The notes beneath the pieces are model-generated. The model made no database searches, had not been told where the DNA came from, and was given only the letters and a program-made list of their open reading frames with translations. A DNA stretch of 64,000 bases, taken from the NCBI GenBank assembly GCA_030532035.1, contig JAUNLX010000004.1, positions 1-64,000 on the forward strand, given 5' to 3'. Of this stretch, positions 10,009 to 19,748 are shown piece by piece. The DNA comes from Clostridia bacterium (GTDB lineage: Bacteria > Bacillota > Clostridia > Oscillospirales > Acutalibacteraceae). Position numbers and translations under genes: made by a program. Each line of letters opens with the position of its first letter. Position 1 is the first letter of the stretch.

Positions 10009-11316
10009 ATGACAGCTTTTGAAAGTAATAATAGATATGTCGGAGATGTCCGTGAATGTTCTAATTATGCGGTTCGAACTCTGAAAAAAACAATTAAAGA
10101 AAATTCAGAAATGATATTAAATAGAGCGCCCGCCTCAAAAAATGAAATTGCTTTTTCTGAAATTTTGAAAAAAGAATCAGACGCTTTCAGCGATCAAGTA
10201 ATAGACAAAACTTATACTGCTCGCCTCAATAGAAAAAGATATTCTAACTTTTTCAATGGATTTTTGCTCTTAGTTATGACTGTTTTGATTTTTCTTTCCC
10301 ATGCGCTACTTCCCATTTTGTCGATACCAAGCATTTTAATATGGGCGCTTGTTTTGTTATTTTTCTTTGGAATTTTTTCAATTTCCAAAAAGAAAAATGC
10401 TAAAAACATTATGGTTATTAAAAGACCGACGGAAAATATAGAAAAAAATATAATTTTAACTGCAAATATGGACGCTCCAACAAGTAAAATCTTTAACGGA
10501 GCTTTCAATGCCCTTTTGAAGATTATAAGTTTAATTTTGATTTTACTGTCCGTCCTCTACCCCGCTTTGAGCTTACTCGAAAAATATGATCTTATGTCCT
10601 TTACCTTTAATTCCGTTTTATTCTTATATGTGAGTGGTATATCCTCTGCTCTTGCTGCGCTCATCTGTTTTATATATGGTTTTGGATTCAATGACTCAAA
10701 GTCTACTCCCGGAATTGCAAATAATTTAACTGGTTGTTTTTCAATTTTAGGAGTTTTAAGATACTTAAAAACTCAAGATTTAAATTTCAAGCATACTCAA
10801 ATTTGCGTTCTCTTTGCTGGAAGTAAATATCCAGCCAATGCTGGAACAAGACAATTTATAAAAGAAAATATTGACTTTTATGGTCCTGGTAAAACAGAAG
10901 TTATCTGTCTTGACACACTTGAGGGAAAAAATAATTTTAATGTAAAAGGTAAGTTAGCTTCTAAATTGAAAAAATCTGCCAAAGCTTCACATATAGATCT
11001 TAAATCGACAAGCTCTGCATATCAGCATACTCAGGCAAGACCTTTCGACAGTGCAAATTATATGACTGGTGTTTTGACAAGTCTGCACAACAGCAAACCA
11101 GACTTTTATGAAACTCACGAAGACTCTGGAAAGAATATAGATGTAAATCCAATAGAGTATTCAATAAAGACTGTTTTAGAACACATTTATTCCATTGAAA
11201 ATCCAATAGAAAATCCCAAAGTGGAGAGCAAAGAAAGAACGGAAATTAAAATTCAGACACCAGACGGAGAACAGACTGAAATTATTGAAAAAACTGTACT
11301 CAAAGATGAAAAATAA
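10009..11316 (+). CDS. Membrane protein with degenerate M28-peptidase-like domain
   Basis: 435 aa. Hydrophobic segments lie at about 82-125 (two) and 167-224 (two). Around them I can align zinc aminopeptidase M28 landmarks. TANMDAPTS (151-159) stands where AHxD is usual, so His becomes Asn153. PGIANNLTG (234-242) stands where the bridging Asp-Asn is usual, with Asn238 in place of Asp. The Glu-Glu pair is replaced by FAGSKYPANAG (269-279). VICLDTLEG (Asp302) and ETHEDSGKNID (His370, Asp372) are kept. The protein is therefore probably not an active peptidase. The start at 10009 follows GAGAGGA. It is cotranscribed with the E1-like gene. No function is known to me. Confidence 0.7.
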   Translation: MTAFESNNRYVGDVRECSNYAVRTLKKTIKENSEMILNRAPASKNEIAFSEILKKESDAFSDQVIDKTYTARLNRKRYSNFFNGFLLLVMTVLIFLSHALLPILSIPSILIWALVLLFFFGIFSISKKKNAKNIMVIKRPTENIEKNIILTANMDAPTSKIFNGAFNALLKIISLILILLSVLYPALSLLEKYDLMSFTFNSVLFLYVSGISSALAALICFIYGFGFNDSKSTPGIANNLTGCFSILGVLRYLKTQDLNFKHTQICVLFAGSKYPANAGTRQFIKENIDFYGPGKTEVICLDTLEGKNNFNVKGKLASKLKKSAKASHIDLKSTSSAYQHTQARPFDSANYMTGVLTSLHNSKPDFYETHEDSGKNIDVNPIEYSIKTVLEHIYSIENPIENPKVESKERTEIKIQTPDGEQTEIIEKTVLKDEK

Positions 11317-11321
11317 TAATA

Positions 11322-11350
11322 AAAAGCCGAACAAATTGTTCGGCTTTTTT
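11322..11350. terminator. Bidirectional terminator
   Basis: GCCGAACAA (11326-11334) pairs with TTGTTCGGC (11336-11344), flanked by A-run and T-run. It lies between the convergent M28-like gene and the GH3 glycosidase gene and can serve both. Confidence 0.88.
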
Positions 11351-11355
11351 ATATC

Positions 11356-13758
11356 TTATTTATGGTCTTTGTAAAAATAAGTCATAAAAGCTGTGGGCAA
11401 AGACTTTATTATATTTGTAGACAAGTCTTTTATCCTTTCTTTTGATTTGCCTTTAGTGACAATATAGTAAATATCTTTCACAGCGTCCTTATTTAACATT
11501 CCTTTATATAAAGCGGGCAATCGAGATAGTGGAAAATTGCCGACCGTATCTGCCCCCATTTTTACAAACATACTGCATTTGGGCGTCAAGCGATTTGTAA
11601 ATCTTTCAATTTTTCGAGAAATTGCAGGGAATTTATATCCGTCATTCAATTTCGTAAATTCATCATATTCAAAAGATTTTTCTGTTTTATATAAATTTAA
11701 TTTATTGTCAAAGATAATATTTTTTTCACAGTCTGCGGCTAAATCTGGTCTGCCCATATAATATGACGGAGTTTTTTCTCTATAATTTTTATCTGAAATT
11801 GTTTCTGATTTAGCATTGAGAAATATTTTCTTTTCCAGTCTTATATCTTTAGAAGAAGAGCCAACTAAAATTTTGTAATGTCCCTTTTCTATGATAAATT
11901 TATTTTCTGATAAGCTAAAATATTCAAAACTATCATGAAATAGCTTTATTGTAACTGATTTTGTTTGACCAGCCTCAAGTTCTACTTTCTGAAAACCCTT
12001 TAGAACTTTTGTAGGACGGTAAATTTTTGAGTCGCCTACAAAGGAAATATAAACTTGAGCTGTTTCAAAAGCTTTGGTATCAGAAATATTTTTAATATTA
12101 AATGTAACATTTAATTTTTTGTCTATTTTAATGTCAGAATATTCAAAATCTGCATATGAAAGACCATGGCCGAAAGGATAATTGACGGTTTTATTTGCTA
12201 TGTCGTAATATCTGTAACCTACAAAAATACTTTCATCGTAGACAACATTTTCATTTCTGTCTCCAAAAAGATTTTTGGTAGGCAAATCTTTTTCAGACTC
12301 AATAAAGGTTTCAGCTAATTTCCCAGATGGAGATGTTTTGCCAGTGATTAAATTGAACAGAGCTTCTGGACCACCTTCTCCCATGGGATAAGTGTGCATT
12401 ATAGTTTGTATGCTATCTTTAAAAGGAAGCTTTATAACAGACGAAGAACAGGTTACAACTGCCACTTGTTTTTTGAGTTTTATGATTTCGTCTATTAATT
12501 TAAGTTGATTTATTGGTAAATCAAGAGTTTGCCTGTCCATAGCTTCTGAATATTCAGAGGGCAAGCTTCCAGCAAAGAGAATAACTTTATCAGCCTCTCT
12601 CGCTGTTGCAATTGCCTCATTTTGTAAATAGGCTTTTTGTTGCTCTAAGTCAAAAAGATCATATCCTTTGGAATATTCAAAATTATATCCATTTGTCTTC
12701 ATCAAATTGAGGAAGTTTTTTGATTTATAGGGTTTAACATAGGCAGAGCCCATGCCCGAAAGAATCGGTTTTTCAGCATATTCTCCAATAATGGCAATTT
12801 TATCATTTAGGTCTATCGGGAATACCTTATTTTCGTTTTTAAGTAAAATAGCTGTTTGAGTGGCATATTCTACTGTTTTTTCATGCAGAGAATCAAGATT
12901 GACTTCTGTTTTCGGTTTCATAAGTTGGATTTCACTTTTATCAATTAACTTTATGAGCCTTTTACAGCTTTTATTTATCTGTTCTTCTGTAATTTTTCCC
13001 GAATGATAATCTTTTATAACTTCTGACACTCTGTAATAACCGGGGCTCGGCATTTCAAGGTCGTTTGTAGCCTTTATTTGAGCTGTTCTATTTGAAGTGG
13101 CACTCCAATCAGTTACAATTAAATTTTTATGCCCGAAAGTTTTTCTCAAAAGATTATATAAAAATTCGGGACTCTCTGACGGATATTCTCCATTTACTCT
13201 GTTATAACTTGTCATTACTGCCCACGGTTTTGCATTTTTTACGACATTTTCAAAAGCATAGGTATAAATTTCACGCAATGCTCTCTTATCAATAACTGAG
13301 TTACTTGTCATTCTATTAGTTTCACAGTTATTGCCAAGATAATGCTTAATACAGGCTCCTATTCCCTCTTTTTGCAGAGCTTTGACAAAGGTAGTCGCCA
13401 TTTGTGCTGTCAAATATGGGTCCTCGGAATAATATTCAAAATTACGACCACAGTATGGGTGTCTTTTTATATTTATCCCCGGCGCCAGCAAAAGAGAAAC
13501 TCGGTCATGTGCACATTCACTTGCAATAGAAACAGCTTCATCTTTAATAATATCAAGATTCCAAGATGACGCCATAGCAGCCGATGATGGATAACAGATA
13601 TGATTTCCGTTTCTACGAAGTCCATTTGGACCGTCTGAAAATTCCAAAGAATTTATTCCGTATTTTATAAAACTCTTTGTCGAAAAAAATGAGCCACCAC
13701 CTAAAAGCAATAATTTTTCACGAATGGTCATTCTATTTAGTAAATCATAATCTTTCAT
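11356..13758 (-). CDS. Glycoside hydrolase family 3 (beta-glucosidase-like)
   Basis: Hydrolyses terminal beta-glycosidic bonds, most often beta-glucosides. The N-terminal barrel has FSDGPNGLRR (40-49), the conserved KH pair at 138-139 and LIVTDWSAT, with the predicted nucleophile Asp217. The second domain carries MGEGGPEALFNLITGKTSPSGKL. A fibronectin-III-like domain follows (HGLSYADFEYSDI onward). About 110 extra residues at the C-terminus match no domain I recognise. There is no signal peptide, so it probably acts in the cytoplasm on imported sugars. 800 aa; the start at 13758 follows AAGGAGAT. It lies 14 bp after rmuC with no terminator between them. Confidence 0.92.
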   Translation of the reverse strand: MKDYDLLNRMTIREKLLLLGGGSFFSTKSFIKYGINSLEFSDGPNGLRRNGNHICYPSSAAMASSWNLDIIKDEAVSIASECAHDRVSLLLAPGINIKRHPYCGRNFEYYSEDPYLTAQMATTFVKALQKEGIGACIKHYLGNNCETNRMTSNSVIDKRALREIYTYAFENVVKNAKPWAVMTSYNRVNGEYPSESPEFLYNLLRKTFGHKNLIVTDWSATSNRTAQIKATNDLEMPSPGYYRVSEVIKDYHSGKITEEQINKSCKRLIKLIDKSEIQLMKPKTEVNLDSLHEKTVEYATQTAILLKNENKVFPIDLNDKIAIIGEYAEKPILSGMGSAYVKPYKSKNFLNLMKTNGYNFEYSKGYDLFDLEQQKAYLQNEAIATAREADKVILFAGSLPSEYSEAMDRQTLDLPINQLKLIDEIIKLKKQVAVVTCSSSVIKLPFKDSIQTIMHTYPMGEGGPEALFNLITGKTSPSGKLAETFIESEKDLPTKNLFGDRNENVVYDESIFVGYRYYDIANKTVNYPFGHGLSYADFEYSDIKIDKKLNVTFNIKNISDTKAFETAQVYISFVGDSKIYRPTKVLKGFQKVELEAGQTKSVTIKLFHDSFEYFSLSENKFIIEKGHYKILVGSSSKDIRLEKKIFLNAKSETISDKNYREKTPSYYMGRPDLAADCEKNIIFDNKLNLYKTEKSFEYDEFTKLNDGYKFPAISRKIERFTNRLTPKCSMFVKMGADTVGNFPLSRLPALYKGMLNKDAVKDIYYIVTKGKSKERIKDLSTNIIKSLPTAFMTYFYKDHK

Positions 13759-13772
13759 ATTATATCTCCTTT

Positions 13773-15182
13773 TTAATAATCAAGAAGTTTTATATCGTCT
13801 ATTTCGTCATCTATTTCATCTTGTATTTCGACGCTATCAATTTTCTTTATTTTCCTATACATTATGCCATTTCGTTTAGCGACTTGATTTATTTTAGCGC
13901 TTGCAGCATCTAAAGATTTCTGTGCTTTTTCTATATCATCAGCGAACATATCATATTGTTTTAGTGCCTGCGAGAGAATTTCCCTTATGTCTTTCATCTT
14001 GTCATTTATTGCTATTGTCTTAAATCCCATTTGGAAAGCACTCAATAAAGCCATTATATTAGACGGGCCTGCCACAATAATATGATATTCTCTCTGAATG
14101 CGATCCAGTATATTTTCTTTGTCGGAAGCTATTTCAGCATAGAGCCCCTCTGTTGCAAGATACATTATTGCAAAGGGCGTCGTGGTCGGTTCATTTATAT
14201 ATTTGGAAATCTGCTGTGCCTGTTTTTTAACTGTATCTCGAAGCTCTTTTTTTGCCGATGCCAACAGTGATTCATCTCCCTCATCTGCAGCATTTTGAAT
14301 TCTTGTATAAGCTTCAACTGGAAATTTGGAATCGACCGGAAGATATAAAAATCCATTTTTGGCATTTTCCGATGGAATTTTTATTGCAAATTCAACTCTC
14401 TGACTGTTGTTATTCGTCGATACATTTTTATCATATCTTCCTGGAATCATCTGGTCAAAAATGTTTTCTAACTGTACTTCTGCCCATGTTCCCCTCGTCT
14501 TTACATTAGTTAAAACACGGCTCAAATCAGTTACATTATCTGAAAGAGAGGTCGAGAGCTTACTCATTTCTCCCATTGATTTATATACACTTTCAAGTTG
14601 ATCAGATACTGTTTTAAAAGATGTTGCAATTCGCTTATTTAGTGTATCGGTTAGATTTTCGTCAACTGTTTTTCTCATTTCGTCTAAACGCTTGTCGTTG
14701 TTCGTCTGAATGTTATTTAATTGTATTGCAACTTGCTTACTCAAATTGTTGAAAGATCCCGACAGTTCTTCTCTATTTGACTTCATAAGCTCGGCATTTT
14801 CCATTCTCATATTGCCAAAAGCGCAACGCTGTTCATTTTTAATTTCAGTTAAATTTTCATCAACTGTTTTTTTCATCTCATCTAAACGCTTATCGTTGTT
14901 CGTCTGAATGATATTTAACTGAATTGCAATTTGTTTACTCAAATTATTTACAGACTCAGCAAGTTCCACTCTATTTGACTTCATCAGCTCGGCATTTTCC
15001 ATTCTCATATCACGAAAAGCGCAACGCTGTTCATCTGTAATTTGATTCATTTTTTCTTCAATATTTTGTTTTTTATCATCCTGCTTTGAAAGTTTTGCAT
15101 ATATCAAATATAAAAAAGCAAAAGAAATTAAAACAATAAATATAATTATAATCAAAAAAATAGTCGGCGTTTGAGCTTGCAT
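13773..15182 (-). CDS. rmuC: RmuC-family DNA recombination protein, with duplicated coiled coil
   Basis: RmuC proteins carry a nuclease-like domain and limit DNA inversions in E. coli; the biochemical role is poorly known. This one has an N-terminal membrane anchor (residues about 8-28), a long coiled coil, then the conserved RmuC domain from about residue 200 (GTWAEVQLENIF, LPVDSKFPVEAY, YLATEGLYAEI). The coiled coil contains two nearly identical 66-residue units, starting EQRCAFRDM at 51 and EQRCAFGNM at 117. The duplication is also clear in the DNA (14835-15032 and 14637-14834). 469 aa; GGAGG precedes the ATG. Confidence 0.9.
   Translation of the reverse strand: MQAQTPTIFLIIIIFIVLISFAFLYLIYAKLSKQDDKKQNIEEKMNQITDEQRCAFRDMRMENAELMKSNRVELAESVNNLSKQIAIQLNIIQTNNDKRLDEMKKTVDENLTEIKNEQRCAFGNMRMENAELMKSNREELSGSFNNLSKQVAIQLNNIQTNNDKRLDEMRKTVDENLTDTLNKRIATSFKTVSDQLESVYKSMGEMSKLSTSLSDNVTDLSRVLTNVKTRGTWAEVQLENIFDQMIPGRYDKNVSTNNNSQRVEFAIKIPSENAKNGFLYLPVDSKFPVEAYTRIQNAADEGDESLLASAKKELRDTVKKQAQQISKYINEPTTTPFAIMYLATEGLYAEIASDKENILDRIQREYHIIVAGPSNIMALLSAFQMGFKTIAINDKMKDIREILSQALKQYDMFADDIEKAQKSLDAASAKINQVAKRNGIMYRKIKKIDSVEIQDEIDDEIDDIKLLDY
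14637..15032 (-). repeat. In-gene tandem duplication (2 x 198 bp) in rmuC
   Basis: Two adjacent 198-bp units encode residues 51-116 and 117-182. Shared blocks include MRMENAELMKSNR, NNLSKQ and IQTNNDKRLDEM. The period is a multiple of three and the reading frame is preserved. Confidence 0.9.
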
Positions 15183-15212
15183 GTGATTACCTCCGTAGAT
15201 TTTATGATATAA

Positions 15213-15242
15213 ATTATATCACACTTATTTTTAGTTTCCCAA
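15213..15242 (-). promoter_or_regulatory. Candidate promoter of rmuC-glycosidase operon
   Basis: Minus strand TTGGGA (15242-15237), 18-bp spacer, TATAAT (15218-15213), about 30 bp before the rmuC ATG. Confidence 0.6.
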
Positions 15243-15257
15243 TAATGAGACGGTCAT

Positions 15258-15288
15258 TTGCCGTATATCTTAAAAATTATGATATAAT
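15258..15288 (+). promoter_or_regulatory. Promoter giving a probably leaderless transcript
   Basis: TATAAT at 15283-15288, with TTGCCG 19 bp upstream. The usual start point, seven bases past the -10, is 15295, one base before the ATG at 15296. There is no Shine-Dalgarno sequence between them. Confidence 0.55.
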
Positions 15289-15295
15289 AATCAAT

Positions 15296-16909
15296 ATGAG
15301 AAAAAATAAATTTATATTAAAATTGAATGTGATTTTTATGGCGATAACTTTAGTTTTTTTATCGTCTTGCTCCTTTGGTGGAGATAAATTTTTTTACACA
15401 CCCATTTTGGCTATTCCCGAAACGCTCGATTCACGAGAAGTTACATCCATTGACGGAAAAAATATAATCATAAATTGCTATCAAGGATTGATGAGAGTTG
15501 ACGAAAATAATAATATTGTGCCAGGTTGTGCACTGAGATACACTCATTCTCCCGATTTCAGGCGCTATACTTTTTATTTGAATGAAAATTGTAAATGGAG
15601 ACTGCCGAAAAAAAAGAGCAAAAAACTTGCCGATATTTTGGGTGAAGACTATGAAAAAACTTTCAATACTAAAGTCAAAGCCGATGATTTTCTCTTTGCT
15701 GTACAAAGAGCAGTGAGCCCTGAAAACACTAATCCCGATGTATTTTTTACTTATAATATAAAAAATGCCAAAGAAATTCATCAAGGTAAGGCAGATATTT
15801 CTTCATTGGGGGTAAGTACTTCTTTAGATAATGTGATTACCTTTGAATTAGAAAATCCCGATGAAAATTTTTTATATAAATTAACTTTACCTGTTTTTAT
15901 GCCGACTAATCGTGAATTTTTTGAAAAATCAAAAGGTCGATATGGTCTTTTGCCAACTCTGATTTTATCCAATGGTCCATATTATGTAAGTGATATTTCG
16001 GAAGACAAATATGTCAAGATAAAAAAGAGTGAAACTTTCAAAGATTATAAAGTGAAAAATGACGGTGTGACTTTTGTCTTAGACGAGGAGCAAAATTTAT
16101 ATGACGAAAAACTTGCCGAAAGAAAAGGTTATACAATAGCTAAAATTCCAGTAAATACAGAAACTAAAAATCTTCCGTCAATAAAGTCCATTGAGATAAA
16201 TAACGCTGTAAAGACACTCATATTTAATCCAAGTAATGCAAATTTAAAAGATATAAACTTCCGAAAAGCTCTATTTTATGCAACTGATAAAAAAGCTTTT
16301 GCAGAAAATATAAATTCCTTTATTTCAAAAAATACTCCGATAACGATAAATAAAGATTATAAGAGCGTCGATTATAAATTTATTTACGATAAAAATTTGG
16401 CAAAAACAAATTATGCTCGCAGTTCTATTAGAGGAGAAAAAATAAATCTGACAGTTTCATGTCTGAAAGAAGACGAACAAAGAGCAAAGATGATAATTGC
16501 AAATTGGCAGGAAGTTGTTGGAATTAATACATCTATAAAGCTTGAAACTTTGGATTATAATGAGCTTTTTGAAAAGGCAAATTCCAAAACTTATGATATT
16601 ATAATTTTTCCAATTTTTGCTGAAAATAAATTTGCCGATGAAATTTTAATGTCTTTACATTCAAATTTTAAGGAAAACTTCATTTCAATACAGAGCTTAG
16701 AATTTGACAATTTAATTTATAATGCCTCTGCTCAATCAAATTCATCTGCTAAAAATGAAGCCTGTAATAAGGCTGAAAAATGGATTTATGATACGGGGAT
16801 ATTCATTCCACTTGAAAATTATAAAACCTTAGTTGAGCATAGAAAAAGTGTAAAAAATATCGTCGTTTCTCGAGATGGTAACTTTTTCTTCTTCCCCTTT
16901 GCTAAATAA
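15296..16909 (+). CDS. Peptide/oligopeptide ABC transporter substrate-binding lipoprotein (family 5)
   Basis: Extracellular solute-binding protein of the OppA/DppA class, anchored as a lipoprotein. 537 aa, the usual size. The signal peptide runs from residue 1 and ends in lipobox LSSC with lipidated Cys25. The mature part shows family segments such as ETLDSREVTSIDGKNIIINCYQGLMRV, here read as pieces, and VKADDFLFAVQRAVSPE. The start at 15296 gives a clean signal peptide; the frame continues 17 codons upstream without a ribosome site. It stands alone, with no permease or ATPase genes nearby, so it may feed a transporter encoded elsewhere or act as an orphan receptor. Confidence 0.85.
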   Translation: MRKNKFILKLNVIFMAITLVFLSSCSFGGDKFFYTPILAIPETLDSREVTSIDGKNIIINCYQGLMRVDENNNIVPGCALRYTHSPDFRRYTFYLNENCKWRLPKKKSKKLADILGEDYEKTFNTKVKADDFLFAVQRAVSPENTNPDVFFTYNIKNAKEIHQGKADISSLGVSTSLDNVITFELENPDENFLYKLTLPVFMPTNREFFEKSKGRYGLLPTLILSNGPYYVSDISEDKYVKIKKSETFKDYKVKNDGVTFVLDEEQNLYDEKLAERKGYTIAKIPVNTETKNLPSIKSIEINNAVKTLIFNPSNANLKDINFRKALFYATDKKAFAENINSFISKNTPITINKDYKSVDYKFIYDKNLAKTNYARSSIRGEKINLTVSCLKEDEQRAKMIIANWQEVVGINTSIKLETLDYNELFEKANSKTYDIIIFPIFAENKFADEILMSLHSNFKENFISIQSLEFDNLIYNASAQSNSSAKNEACNKAEKWIYDTGIFIPLENYKTLVEHRKSVKNIVVSRDGNFFFFPFAK

Positions 16910-16923
16910 TAAATAAAAAAAAG

Positions 16924-16953
16924 ACAACCGATTAATTTAATCGGTTGTTTTTT
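16924..16953. terminator. Bidirectional terminator
   Basis: ACAACCGATTAA (16924-16935) pairs with TTAATCGGTTGT (16937-16948), then TTTTT; A-run on the other side. It lies between the convergent lipoprotein gene and rplQ. Confidence 0.88.
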
Positions 16954-16955
16954 GA

Positions 16956-17297
16956 TTATATGAGTTCGAGAATACACATTTCTGCAGCGTCTCCTCGTCT
17001 TGGTCCTATCTGGATGATACGAGTATAACCGCCGTCTCTATCTGCATATTTCGGTGCGATTTCGTCAAATAATTTTTTGACTGTCTCTTCTTTTGTTATA
17101 TATGCAAAAGCCTTTCTCTTAGCAGTAAGGTCATTTTCTTTGGCAACTGTTATCATTTTTTCTGCCATTTTTCTAACTTCTTTTGCTCTTGCAAGCGTGA
17201 GTTCAACTTTTCCGTTGTCAAATAAATATGTAACGATACCTCTGCACATAGCTTTGCGATGAGCGGTATTTCTCGACAATTTTCTTGAACCGGGCAT
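16956..17297 (-). CDS. rplQ: Ribosomal protein bL17
   Basis: Large-subunit protein near the peptide exit tunnel. 113 aa, with the typical start [19 protein letters not shown]. Last gene of the ribosomal superoperon, 34 bp after rpoA and followed directly by the bidirectional terminator. GGAGGGAAAA precedes the ATG. Confidence 0.97.
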   Translation of the reverse strand: MPGSRKLSRNTAHRKAMCRGIVTYLFDNGKVELTLARAKEVRKMAEKMITVAKENDLTAKRKAFAYITKEETVKKLFDEIAPKYADRDGGYTRIIQIGPRRGDAAEMCILELI

Positions 17298-17331
17298 ATT
17301 TTCCCTCCTTAGTTAAGGTTATAAATTCAAA

Positions 17332-18276
17332 TTATTCTTCTTCCTTGAGCTTCAAATCTAATGATTCTAACTTTGTCAAAACTTCTTCAAGAGATTTTTT
17401 ACCTAAATTCTTGACTTTCATCATTTCAGACGGTGTCTTATCTAAAAGTTCGCCGACTGTATTGATTCCAGCTCTCTTTAAGCAGTTGAAAGAACGAACA
17501 GATAAATCTAATTCTTCTATTGTCATATCTAAAACTTGATCTTCTGATTCTTCTTTCTTTTGAACAATTACATCATCAACATATTTTTTATCTGATAAAT
17601 CTATAAACATTTTGAGATGATCGCTCAAAATTTTTGCTGCAAGTGAAACGGCTTCTCTTGCGGAAATTGTTCCATTTGTCCAAACTTCCAAAGTGAGTTT
17701 ATCATAATCTATTCTACGGCCTACACGAGTGTTTTCAACATTGTAATTTGCTCTTAAAACAGGTGTGTAAATCGAGTCAATTGCAATAACTCCTATAACA
17801 GGTGTCATATCCTGTTTATTTTGTTCTGCGCTTACATATCCTCTGCCATTATCAACGACAAGTTCCATGGATAATTTAGCATCTTTGGAAAGTGAGGCAA
17901 TGTGTAAATCGGGATTGAGAATTTCAATATCGCTATCGCCTCTTATATCTCCAGCTGTTACTTCTTTTTCTCCTGCCGCTTCTATATAAACAGTTTTTGG
18001 TCCGTCAGAATGTAATTTTAAGATTACACTCTTTAGGTTCAACACGATTTCGGTAACATCTTCTTTAATACCTTCAATCTGTGAAAATTCGTGCTGAACT
18101 CCTTCTATTTTTACGGAAGTTATCGCATAACCTGGCAAAGAAGAAAGTAAAACTCTTCTCAAACTATTGCCTACGGTTGTTCCGAATCCTCTTTCCAAGG
18201 GTTCAAAGACGAATTTCCCATAAGTTGAATCTTCCGAATCAATCATTTCGATTTCGGGCTTCTCGATTACTATCAT
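17332..18276 (-). CDS. rpoA: RNA polymerase alpha subunit
   Basis: Scaffold subunit of RNA polymerase. The N-terminal assembly domain has [23 protein letters not shown], here noted in pieces, and the C-terminal domain (helix-hairpin-helix, [15 protein letters not shown] and LGKKSLEEV) contacts UP elements and activators. 314 aa, normal. It sits between rpsD and rplQ as in most Firmicutes. A strong AAAGGAGG site precedes the ATG. Confidence 0.98.
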   Translation of the reverse strand: MIVIEKPEIEMIDSEDSTYGKFVFEPLERGFGTTVGNSLRRVLLSSLPGYAITSVKIEGVQHEFSQIEGIKEDVTEIVLNLKSVILKLHSDGPKTVYIEAAGEKEVTAGDIRGDSDIEILNPDLHIASLSKDAKLSMELVVDNGRGYVSAEQNKQDMTPVIGVIAIDSIYTPVLRANYNVENTRVGRRIDYDKLTLEVWTNGTISAREAVSLAAKILSDHLKMFIDLSDKKYVDDVIVQKKEESEDQVLDMTIEELDLSVRSFNCLKRAGINTVGELLDKTPSEMMKVKNLGKKSLEEVLTKLESLDLKLKEEE

Positions 18277-18311
18277 TAAAAAGCCTCCTTTTTATTTAAT
18301 TAGGTCAGATA

Positions 18312-18938
18312 TTATTTGGAATAATACTCAACGATTAAGTGTTCTTCAACTGGAACTGTGATTTGTTCACGAGTCGGCAATGTAGATACAGTTGCCTTTG
18401 TTCCTGAAGAATCTCTCTTCAACCATTCTGAAACAGGTCTGGCTTGATTTTTTTCAAGCAAAGCCTTTATGTTTTCGTTCTGTCGGCTCTTATCTCTTAT
18501 TCCGATTTCATCTCCAGCCTTAACCAGATAAGACGGAACATCAACTTTTTGACCGTTAACTGTAAAATGCCCATGATTTACAAGTTGTCTTGCCTGTGTT
18601 CTGGAATCTGCCCAGCCTAAAGTATAAACTACATTATCCAGTCTCAATTCACAGAGCATAAGCAAGTTTTCACCAGTGATACCGTCCATTTTTTCTGCCA
18701 TTAGGAAATACTTGTGGAACTGGCTTTCTCTAATACCATAGTATCTTCTTGCCTGTTGTTTTGCACGAAGCTGTAAACCATATTCAGATCTCTTAGAACG
18801 ACCTTGACCATGTTGTCCAGGTGCATAAGATCTTCTCTCTAAAGAGCATTTGTTTGTATAACATCTATCTCCTTTGAGCAGGAGCTTTTTACCTTCTCTA
18901 CGACATAATTTGCATGCCGCCGCTGTATATCTTGACAT
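18312..18938 (-). CDS. rpsD: Ribosomal protein uS4, zinc-binding form
   Basis: Small-subunit assembly protein; in many bacteria it also represses its own operon. 208 aa with an S4 RNA-binding domain ([27 protein letters not shown], read in pieces). The N-terminus has Cys9, Cys12, Cys26 and Cys31, the pattern of the zinc (C+) form. Its place between rpsK and rpoA is typical of Clostridia; in Bacillus it is elsewhere. Confidence 0.97.
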   Translation of the reverse strand: MSRYTAAACKLCRREGKKLLLKGDRCYTNKCSLERRSYAPGQHGQGRSKRSEYGLQLRAKQQARRYYGIRESQFHKYFLMAEKMDGITGENLLMLCELRLDNVVYTLGWADSRTQARQLVNHGHFTVNGQKVDVPSYLVKAGDEIGIRDKSRQNENIKALLEKNQARPVSEWLKRDSSGTKATVSTLPTREQITVPVEEHLIVEYYSK

Positions 18939-18950
18939 ATTTCCCTCCTG

Positions 18951-19352
18951 TTATACTCTTCTTCTCTTGGGTGGACGACAACCGTTATGTGGAATTGGTG
19001 TTACATCTTTAATTAAAGTAACTTCAAGTCCTGTTGTCTGCAACGCTCTGATTGCTGCTTCTCTTCCTGCTCCAGGACCTTTAACATAAACTTCTACAGT
19101 TTTCATGCCATGTTCCATAGCAAGTTTTGCAGCAGTTTCTGCAGCAGATTGAGCTGCGAAAGGAGTGGATTTTTTAGAGCCTCTAAAACCGAGTTCTCCT
19201 GCACTTGCCCAGCTGATTGCGTTACCCTGCGTATCGGAAATAGTTACGATAGTGTTGTTAAATGTGGATTGAATATGAGCGGCACCTGCCTGAATATTCT
19301 TCTTATTTCTTTTACGGACAGCGGTTTTCTTTTGTCCTTGTTTGCTTGCCAT
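18951..19352 (-). CDS. rpsK: Ribosomal protein uS11
   Basis: Platform protein of the 30S subunit that contacts mRNA near the E site. 133 aa with the family core [14 protein letters not shown] and the C-terminal [13 protein letters not shown]. It lies 12 bp after rpsM and 12 bp before rpsD. An AGGAGG-like site precedes the ATG. Confidence 0.97.
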   Translation of the reverse strand: MASKQGQKKTAVRKRNKKNIQAGAAHIQSTFNNTIVTISDTQGNAISWASAGELGFRGSKKSTPFAAQSAAETAAKLAMEHGMKTVEVYVKGPGAGREAAIRALQTTGLEVTLIKDVTPIPHNGCRPPKRRRV

Positions 19353-19364
19353 CAGTTATCCTCC

Positions 19365-19736
19365 TTAACCCTTTTTCCTGCTTGCTGCTAATCTCTTAGG
19401 ACCTTTTACTGTCCTTGCATTAGTCTTTGAGCGTTGACCTCTTACTGGAAGTCCCTTCTTGTGTCGACTTCCTCTATAACTTCCGATTTCAGTCAAACGC
19501 TTAATATCAAAAGCTTTTTCTCTTCTGAGATCGCCCTCGATAGTTAAATTGTTTTCGATATATTCACGAAGCTTTGTTACGTCATCTTCATTCATATCTT
19601 TAACTCTGAGATTCGGATCAATTCCTGTAGCGTTGACAATCTTCTTAGCTGTTGTTAAACCGATACCATAAATATAGGTTAAAGCTATTTCAATTCTCTT
19701 ATCTGCAGGTAAATCTACACCTGATATACGAGCCAT
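19365..19736 (-). CDS. rpsM: Ribosomal protein uS13
   Basis: Head protein of the 30S subunit that bridges to the 50S subunit. 123 aa with the characteristic start [20 protein letters not shown], helix-hairpin-helix [13 protein letters not shown], and a basic tail with [20 protein letters not shown] lies upstream. Confidence 0.97.
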   Translation of the reverse strand: MARISGVDLPADKRIEIALTYIYGIGLTTAKKIVNATGIDPNLRVKDMNEDDVTKLREYIENNLTIEGDLRREKAFDIKRLTEIGSYRGSRHKKGLPVRGQRSKTNARTVKGPKRLAASRKKG

Positions 19737-19748
19737 ATTATACCTCCG

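Noticed and set aside
10009..11316. Active M28 aminopeptidase
   Set aside because: Key metal and catalytic residues are replaced (Asn153, Asn238 and the missing Glu pair), so only a fold-level assignment is justified.
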